Part shown: positions 1-5,487 of the stretch, piece after piece | How positions within the stretch are numbered: the first letter of the stretch is position 1 | Layout: every line of letters starts with the position of its first letter | NCBI GenBank assembly: GCA_031732875.1 | Contig: JAVMKL010000113.1 | Location: forward strand, 1 to 5,487 | Direction of reading: 5' to 3' | Length of the DNA stretch: 5,487 nucleotides | Source: JAVMKJ01 sp031732875 | GTDB taxonomy: Bacteria > Pseudomonadota > Gammaproteobacteria > Competibacterales > Competibacteraceae | Notes under the pieces: generated by a model | Told to the model about the DNA's origin: nothing | What the model saw: only the letters and a program-made list of their open reading frames with translations | Database searches by the model: none | Program-made: the position numbers and the translations under genes

Positions 1-26
1 GGTAACCCGGGTGCCGGAGCAGCCCC

Positions 27-950
27 TTAACTTTTCCAGGGCCGCTCGCATTCCACGAATCCCCCCCACATCTCGGCGAACAGCCGCTCGTGCACGTCCA
101 GCCGGCAGCCGTACCAGCCCTCGATCACCTGACGGGCGGCGGACACCGGTGTCAGCCGCGCCTCGTCCAGCAGCCGCCGCGCCACCGTGATGTCGTTCAT
201 CACCCCCAACCCGTCTTGCAGTCTGGCCAGCGCGCCCAGATAGGCCTTGACCGCCGGCACGGGGTACAGGCTGGCGAAAAAATCCTGGGCGTAGCGCAAC
301 TCCTTGATGCGAATCCGCAGCGCGTGCCGCTCCTGGACGGTCAATTCGGCGAAGACCTCTCCCTGTTTCACCACCCGCCGGTGGTCGCGTTCCAGCAGCG
401 GCGTGGCGAATTCCAGCGCCGGTTCGGCCATCTGCTCCCGCTGCTCGTCGCTCAGGCCATTCCGCCAAGTCCGATACTCCAGCCAGGCGGCGAATTGCTG
501 CATCATCGCCGGATAACGGGGTTCGCCCAGCGCTTCCCGCAAGGTTCGATGATGGGTCTGGCGGATGGGTTCGGCCTTGTCCCGGAACAGGAGCAGACCG
601 CGCTTGCGGGGAAAATGGCCGAACACCGGCGGCAGGCCCTCATCCAGAAACACGTCCCAGTCGCGGGCCGGCCCGAGAAACTGGTTCAGCCAGCGGATGT
701 CCTCGACCAGCCCGGCGCTCGCCTCGCGGGGAACCAGCGGCCGGAAGATCTTGAGGCCGGAGCGCAGCCGCCGGAACGCCACCCGCATCTGATGGATGCC
801 CTCGATCTGCCCGTCCAGCACCGCCGGGCGGTTGGCCTCGGCATGGCGCAGGCAGCCGCCGATGATGGCGATAAAGGCATCCTCGCTGCTGGTGTCAACG
901 TCCAGGTGAACGGGACTGGCCTTGACGTGACTAAGGAGTGTGGAATTCAT
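27..950 (-). CDS. CHAD domain-containing protein (probable polyphosphate-binding protein)
   Basis: A stand-alone CHAD protein of 307 residues. CHAD domains are alpha-helical bundles with a basic surface that binds inorganic polyphosphate, and some locate to polyP granules; no catalytic activity is expected. Seen here: the first conserved helix IHQMRVAFRRLRSGLKIF (from about residue 52, His53 plus an arginine row), a RDWD motif at 96-99, the second basic helix around 208-225 (His209, Arg212, Arg214, Lys216, Arg219), then QDGLGVMNDI at 245-254. These match the two internal half-repeats of the family. There is no N-terminal CYTH domain, so it is not a YgiF-type triphosphatase. No signal peptide or membrane segment is visible, so it is probably cytoplasmic. 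I chose the ATG at 948-950; an in-frame GTG at 957-959 would add three residues. Neither start has a clear Shine-Dalgarno sequence. The polyP role is inferred from the family and from nearby ppk1 and pap. Confidence 0.93.
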   Translation of the reverse strand: MNSTLLSHVKASPVHLDVDTSSEDAFIAIIGGCLRHAEANRPAVLDGQIEGIHQMRVAFRRLRSGLKIFRPLVPREASAGLVEDIRWLNQFLGPARDWDVFLDEGLPPVFGHFPRKRGLLLFRDKAEPIRQTHHRTLREALGEPRYPAMMQQFAAWLEYRTWRNGLSDEQREQMAEPALEFATPLLERDHRRVVKQGEVFAELTVQERHALRIRIKELRYAQDFFASLYPVPAVKAYLGALARLQDGLGVMNDITVARRLLDEARLTPVSAARQVIEGWYGCRLDVHERLFAEMWGGFVECERPWKS

Positions 951-1023
951 AGGTCGCACGCTGGTAGGTGATGACGACTAAGATACCGCATTCTCAATTA
1001 TCCGTTCGAGGAGACCGCCCATC
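951..1023. promoter_or_regulatory. Divergent intergenic region between the CHAD gene and the dehydrogenase gene
   Basis: This 73-bp stretch separates two divergent genes, so promoters for both should lie in it or just inside the flanking coding ends. It is visibly more A/T-rich than its surroundings around 971-1003. Weak matches include TAAGAT at 979-984 on the plus strand, and GATAAT (997-1002) and TTGAGA (992-997) on the minus strand. None forms a sigma-70 pair with both boxes good and spacing near 17. No convincing operator palindrome was found. The promoter role is inferred from gene orientation only. Confidence 0.35.
1008..1014 (+). promoter_or_regulatory. Ribosome binding site of the YahK-like dehydrogenase gene
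   Basis: The purine run GAGGAGA, with AGGAG at 1009-1013, lies 10 bases before the ATG at 1024. It supports that start, which also matches the N-terminus of YahK-type enzymes. Confidence 0.7.
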
Positions 1024-2070
1024 ATGATCAAAACCCTCGGCTACGCGGCCCACGGCGCCACTGCCCCGCTGGATCTGTTTCACTTCGAGCGGCGCGAGCC
1101 GGGCCCACGCGACGTGCAGATTGAAATCCTCTACTGTGGCGTGTGCCATTCCGACCTGCATACGGCCCGCAACGAGTGGCACAACACCATCTATCCGGTC
1201 GTGCCGGGTCACGAAATCGTCGGCCGGGTCACCCAGGTCGGCGGCGAGGTCGCCACCTTCAAGGCCGGCGATCTGGCCGGCGTAGGGTGCATGGTCGATT
1301 CCTGCGGAACCTGTCCCGACTGCCGGGAGGGTCTGGAACAGTACTGCCCGACCTTCACCCTGACCTACAACAGTCCCGACCCACATACCGGGAAAACGAC
1401 CTACGGCGGGTATTCCAACCGGATCGTGGTCGACGAGCGCTTCGTGCTGCGCGTGTCGGAGAAACTCGATCTGGCCGCCGTCGCGCCGCTGCTGTGCGCG
1501 GGTATCACCACCTACTCACCGCTGCGTCACTGGAAGGTAGGCCAGGGCCAGAAGGTCGGCATCGTCGGCCTCGGTGGCCTGGGCCACATGGGGGTGAAGC
1601 TGGCCCACGCCATGGGCGCCCGCGTGGTGCTGTTCACCACCTCGCCGGGCAAGGCGGCGGACGCCCGGCGGCTGGGCGCCGATGAGGTGGTCGTATCGAA
1701 AAACCCCGAGGAGATGAAGCCGCACCTCACCAGTTTTGATTTCATTCTCAACACGGTGGCCGCGCCGCACGATCTGGATGTTTATCTGGAATTGCTCAAG
1801 CGCGACGGGACCATGTGCCTGGTCGGAGCTCCGGACCATCCGCACCCCGCGCCAACCGTCTTCAATCTGATCTTCAAGCGCCGACGGCTGGCCGGCTCGC
1901 TGATCGGCGGCATCCGGGAAACTCAGGAGATGCTCGATTTCTGCGCCGAACACGGCATCGTCTCGGACATCGAAATCATCCCGATCCAGAACATCAACGA
2001 AGCCTACGAGCGGATGCTGCGCAGCGACGTGAAATACCGGTTCGTCATCGACATGGCGTCGCTGAAATAG
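1024..2070 (+). CDS. yahK: Zinc-dependent alcohol/aldehyde dehydrogenase, YahK / cinnamyl alcohol dehydrogenase type
   Basis: A medium-chain zinc alcohol dehydrogenase of 348 residues, nearly the length of E. coli YahK (349) and resembling it throughout from memory (for example LLCAGITTYSPLRHW, FDFILNTVAAPH and QEMLDFCAEHGIV). The family reduces aldehydes to alcohols, usually with NADPH, in the cytoplasm. Catalytic zinc ligands are Cys41 (in GVCHSDLH), His63 (in PGHE) and Cys158. The structural zinc site is complete: Cys94, Cys97, Cys100, Cys108. The Rossmann motif GLGGLG is at 182-187. The following strand ends in FTTSPGK (204-210), with no acidic residue there, which fits NADP(H) preference (inference). 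The N-terminal GroES-like domain covers about 1-150 and the nucleotide-binding domain about 150-290. It stands alone on the plus strand, diverges from the CHAD gene, and ends at its own terminator. The physiological substrate cannot be read from the sequence. Confidence 0.96.
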   Translation: MIKTLGYAAHGATAPLDLFHFERREPGPRDVQIEILYCGVCHSDLHTARNEWHNTIYPVVPGHEIVGRVTQVGGEVATFKAGDLAGVGCMVDSCGTCPDCREGLEQYCPTFTLTYNSPDPHTGKTTYGGYSNRIVVDERFVLRVSEKLDLAAVAPLLCAGITTYSPLRHWKVGQGQKVGIVGLGGLGHMGVKLAHAMGARVVLFTTSPGKAADARRLGADEVVVSKNPEEMKPHLTSFDFILNTVAAPHDLDVYLELLKRDGTMCLVGAPDHPHPAPTVFNLIFKRRRLAGSLIGGIRETQEMLDFCAEHGIVSDIEIIPIQNINEAYERMLRSDVKYRFVIDMASLK

Positions 2071-2082
2071 GAAGCATTCCCC

Positions 2083-2112
2083 AACCCCTCTCCCGGTTGG
2101 AGAGGGGTTTTT
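2083..2112 (+). terminator. Rho-independent terminator of the dehydrogenase gene
   Basis: A perfect 11-bp inverted repeat, AACCCCTCTCC (2083-2093) with GGAGAGGGGTT (2099-2109), encloses a 5-base loop CGGTT and runs into TTTTT (2108-2112). It begins 12 bases after the dehydrogenase stop. Read on the minus strand, the hairpin is followed by GGGGAATGC rather than a T-run. It should therefore terminate plus-strand transcription well but ppk1 transcription poorly, though it could still protect the ppk1 mRNA 3' end. Sequences of this CCCCTCTCC/GGAGAGGGG kind may be dispersed repeats in the host genome (inference). Confidence 0.88.
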
Positions 2113-2118
2113 ATCCAA

Positions 2119-4365
<2,247 letters not shown>

Positions 4366-4370
4366 CACCA

Positions 4371-4376
4371 CACCTT
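4371..4376 (-). promoter_or_regulatory. Ribosome binding site of ppk1 (decides the start)
   Basis: Read on the minus strand, AAGGTG at 4376-4371 lies 5 bases before the ATG at 4365 and 8 before the next in-frame ATG at 4362. The further upstream GTG codon (4369-4371) is part of this same motif, so it is a poor start. A second AAGGTG copy lies 14 bases upstream at 4385-4390, with no start codon at a useful distance. Choosing between the two ATGs is not possible from sequence alone. Confidence 0.6.
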
Positions 4377-4399
4377 ATTATGAGCACCTTTTCATTGAT

Positions 4400-5487
4400 T
4401 CATTTCTGCTTTTGCTTCGGCCCGTCGGCGAGTGCCGCTTCCAGTCGCTCGCAGAGCGTCCGCAGTACTTCGATGCGCGCGTGGCGCTTATCGTTCGCCG
4501 CGACCAGGGTCCATGGCGCCTGGCGGGTGCTGGTCCGCTCCACCATGTCGTTGACCGCCAGTTCGTAGTCGGCCCAGCGCTCCCGGTTGCGCCAGTCCTC
4601 CTCGGTCAGTTTCCAGGTTTTGTAGGCGATCTGCTCGCGTTCCTTGAACCGTCGCAACTGCTCGTCCTGGGTGATGTGCAGCCAGAATTTCAGCAGTACG
4701 ATGCCCCGTTCCACCAGTTGGGCCTCGAAGTCGTTGATCTCGGCATAGGCGCGCTGCCATTCGCGAGTGCGGGCGAAGCCCTCGATCCGTTCCACCAGCA
4801 CCCGCCCGTACCAGCTTCGATCGTAGATCGTGACCCGGCCGGCGCGCGGCAGGTGTCGCCAGAACCGCCACAGGTAGTTGTGAGCGGCTTCCTCGTCGGT
4901 GGGCGCGGCGATCTGGATGACCTGATAATCGCGGGCATCCAGCGCGGCGGTGATGCGGCGGATGCCGCCGCCCTTGCCGGCGGCGTCCCAACCCTCGAAT
5001 ACCAGAATGGTCGAAATCTTGCGCTCGCGCGCCGCGCGCTGTAACTGATTGAGTTTACCCTGGTAGTGTTTCAATCCTGCGTCATAGTCATCCTTGGCCA
5101 GGGTCTTGCTCGTGTCCATCCGCGACAGGATGGTAACCGCCGGCAACCCGTTCGAGTCCGTCGGCCCCGCCGGCTTCGGCAAGCGGGCGTCGCCGTTACC
5201 GGCGGACTGGGCCTTCGATTCTTCCAGCCGGAAACGGATGGCATCGCGAATGATGGTCGCCACGGCGACGCCGCGATAACGCTCGTCGTACCCCTCGACG
5301 ATCTTCCATGGCGCCAGCCCGGTGCTGGTCTTCATGATCGTCCGCTCGGCGGCGGCGATGAACTGGTCGTACAGTTCCCAGTGTCGCCAGTCGCGCCTGG
5401 AAATGCGCCAGTGCAGCAGCGGGTGCTTTTCCAGCTTGCGCAGCCGCTCCTTCTGGGCCTCCTTGGACAGATGCATCCAGAATTTCA
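4400..5487 (-). CDS. pap: Polyphosphate:AMP phosphotransferase, two-domain PPK2 type (5' end outside window)
   Basis: PAP transfers a phosphate from polyphosphate to AMP, giving ADP. The gene is cut by the window edge: the frame stays open to the last base, and the codons before the ATG at 5476 read KFW, which match the domain interior, so that ATG is not the start. About 361 residues are visible; the family has roughly 475-500. Numbering from that internal Met, residues 1-84 are the end of PPK2 domain 1, 85-120 a Gly/Pro/Ala-rich linker, and 121-350 a complete domain 2. Domain 2 has Walker A GWDAAGKG (162-169), Walker B-like YDRSWYGR (218-225), and the basic lid region around KEREQIAYKTW (278-288). 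Domain 1 repeats the same pattern (KFWMHLS against KFWLHIT; TSTGLAPW against TSTRQAPW). This tandem build points to AMP-specific class II PPK2 enzymes, not single-domain PPK2. It lies just upstream of ppk1 on the same strand. Confidence 0.95.
   Translation of the reverse strand, partial: KFWMHLSKEAQKERLRKLEKHPLLHWRISRRDWRHWELYDQFIAAAERTIMKTSTGLAPWKIVEGYDERYRGVAVATIIRDAIRFRLEESKAQSAGNGDARLPKPAGPTDSNGLPAVTILSRMDTSKTLAKDDYDAGLKHYQGKLNQLQRAARERKISTILVFEGWDAAGKGGGIRRITAALDARDYQVIQIAAPTDEEAAHNYLWRFWRHLPRAGRVTIYDRSWYGRVLVERIEGFARTREWQRAYAEINDFEAQLVERGIVLLKFWLHITQDEQLRRFKEREQIAYKTWKLTEEDWRNRERWADYELAVNDMVERTSTRQAPWTLVAANDKRHARIEVLRTLCERLEAALADGPKQKQK
5235..5487 (-). other. Partial first PPK2 domain of pap, an ancient internal duplication of the second
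   Basis: The visible end of domain 1 aligns by eye, nearly without gaps, with the same part of domain 2 at about 4436-4700. Shared landmarks in order are KFW, DW about 30 residues later, then the TST..APW block. Identity is low to moderate, so this is an old family-wide protein duplication, not a recent DNA repeat. The domain 1 Walker motifs lie beyond the window, so whether this domain is catalytically intact cannot be judged here. Confidence 0.75.

Noticed and set aside
1..26. Possible terminator downstream of the CHAD gene (palindrome ACCCGGGT at 5-12)
   Set aside because: The palindrome is short, has no loop and no following T-run on the minus strand, and the window ends here.
922..950. 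Promoter for the dehydrogenase with TTGACG at 922-927 as the -35 box
   Set aside because: At 17-bp spacing the -10 position reads ATTCAT, a poor match, and the site is inside the CHAD coding region.
90..971. A 293-codon open frame on the plus strand opposite the CHAD gene
   Set aside because: Same codon-register mirror effect. Its translation has no known motif, while the minus-strand frame has clear CHAD motifs.
969..1002. Minus-strand promoter for the CHAD gene using TTGAGA at 992-997 or GATAAT at 997-1002
   Set aside because: TTGAGA has no acceptable -10 box at 16-18 bp spacing. GATAAT overlaps it and has only a weak -35 partner. The pieces do not form one promoter.
1516..2118. A 200-codon open frame on the minus strand opposite the dehydrogenase
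   Set aside because: It mirrors the dehydrogenase codons and would start inside the terminator hairpin region. No domain is recognisable.
4412..5044. A 210-codon open frame on the plus strand opposite pap
   Set aside because: It is in codon register with pap and is explained by rare TTA/CTA/TCA use. No motif is visible.
5474..5476. ATG as the start codon of pap
   Set aside because: The frame continues upstream to the window edge, and the preceding codons encode KFW, matching the interior KFW of the second domain. The true start lies outside the window.

Overview
The window looks like ordinary chromosomal DNA from a GC-rich proteobacterium, most likely a gammaproteobacterium. This rests on strong G/C preference at third codon positions, a zinc alcohol dehydrogenase very close to Escherichia coli YahK along its whole length, and the pairing of ppk1 with a two-domain PPK2-type polyphosphate:AMP phosphotransferase (known in Pseudomonas and Acinetobacter). 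I cannot name a genus from this sequence. No RNA genes, CRISPR arrays, insertion sequences or prophage genes are visible.

Layout: (1) 27-950, minus strand: a stand-alone CHAD-domain protein. (2) 951-1023: a short divergent intergenic region. (3) 1024-2070, plus strand: a YahK-type alcohol/aldehyde dehydrogenase. (4) 2071-2118: a convergent gap with a perfect 11-bp hairpin and T-run, which is the terminator of the dehydrogenase gene. (5) 2119-4365, minus strand: polyphosphate kinase 1. (6) 4400-5487, minus strand: the C-terminal three quarters or so of a polyphosphate:AMP phosphotransferase, cut by the right edge of the window. There is no gene-free stretch above 300 bases.

Three of the four genes concern inorganic polyphosphate. 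PPK1 makes polyP from ATP and can run backwards. PAP uses polyP to turn AMP into ADP. CHAD proteins bind polyP. The transcription order pap then ppk1, with a 34-bp gap, suggests one operon able to store phosphate as polyP and to recharge AMP through ADP to ATP. The CHAD gene lies on the same strand further downstream but is separated by the oppositely oriented dehydrogenase, so it is probably a separate transcript. The dehydrogenase has no obvious biochemical link to polyP. I see no clearly undescribed system. The most useful leads are the compact polyP cluster, the N-terminal extension and basic tail of PPK1, a tiny upstream ORF overlapping the dehydrogenase start, and the terminator hairpin as a possible dispersed repeat.
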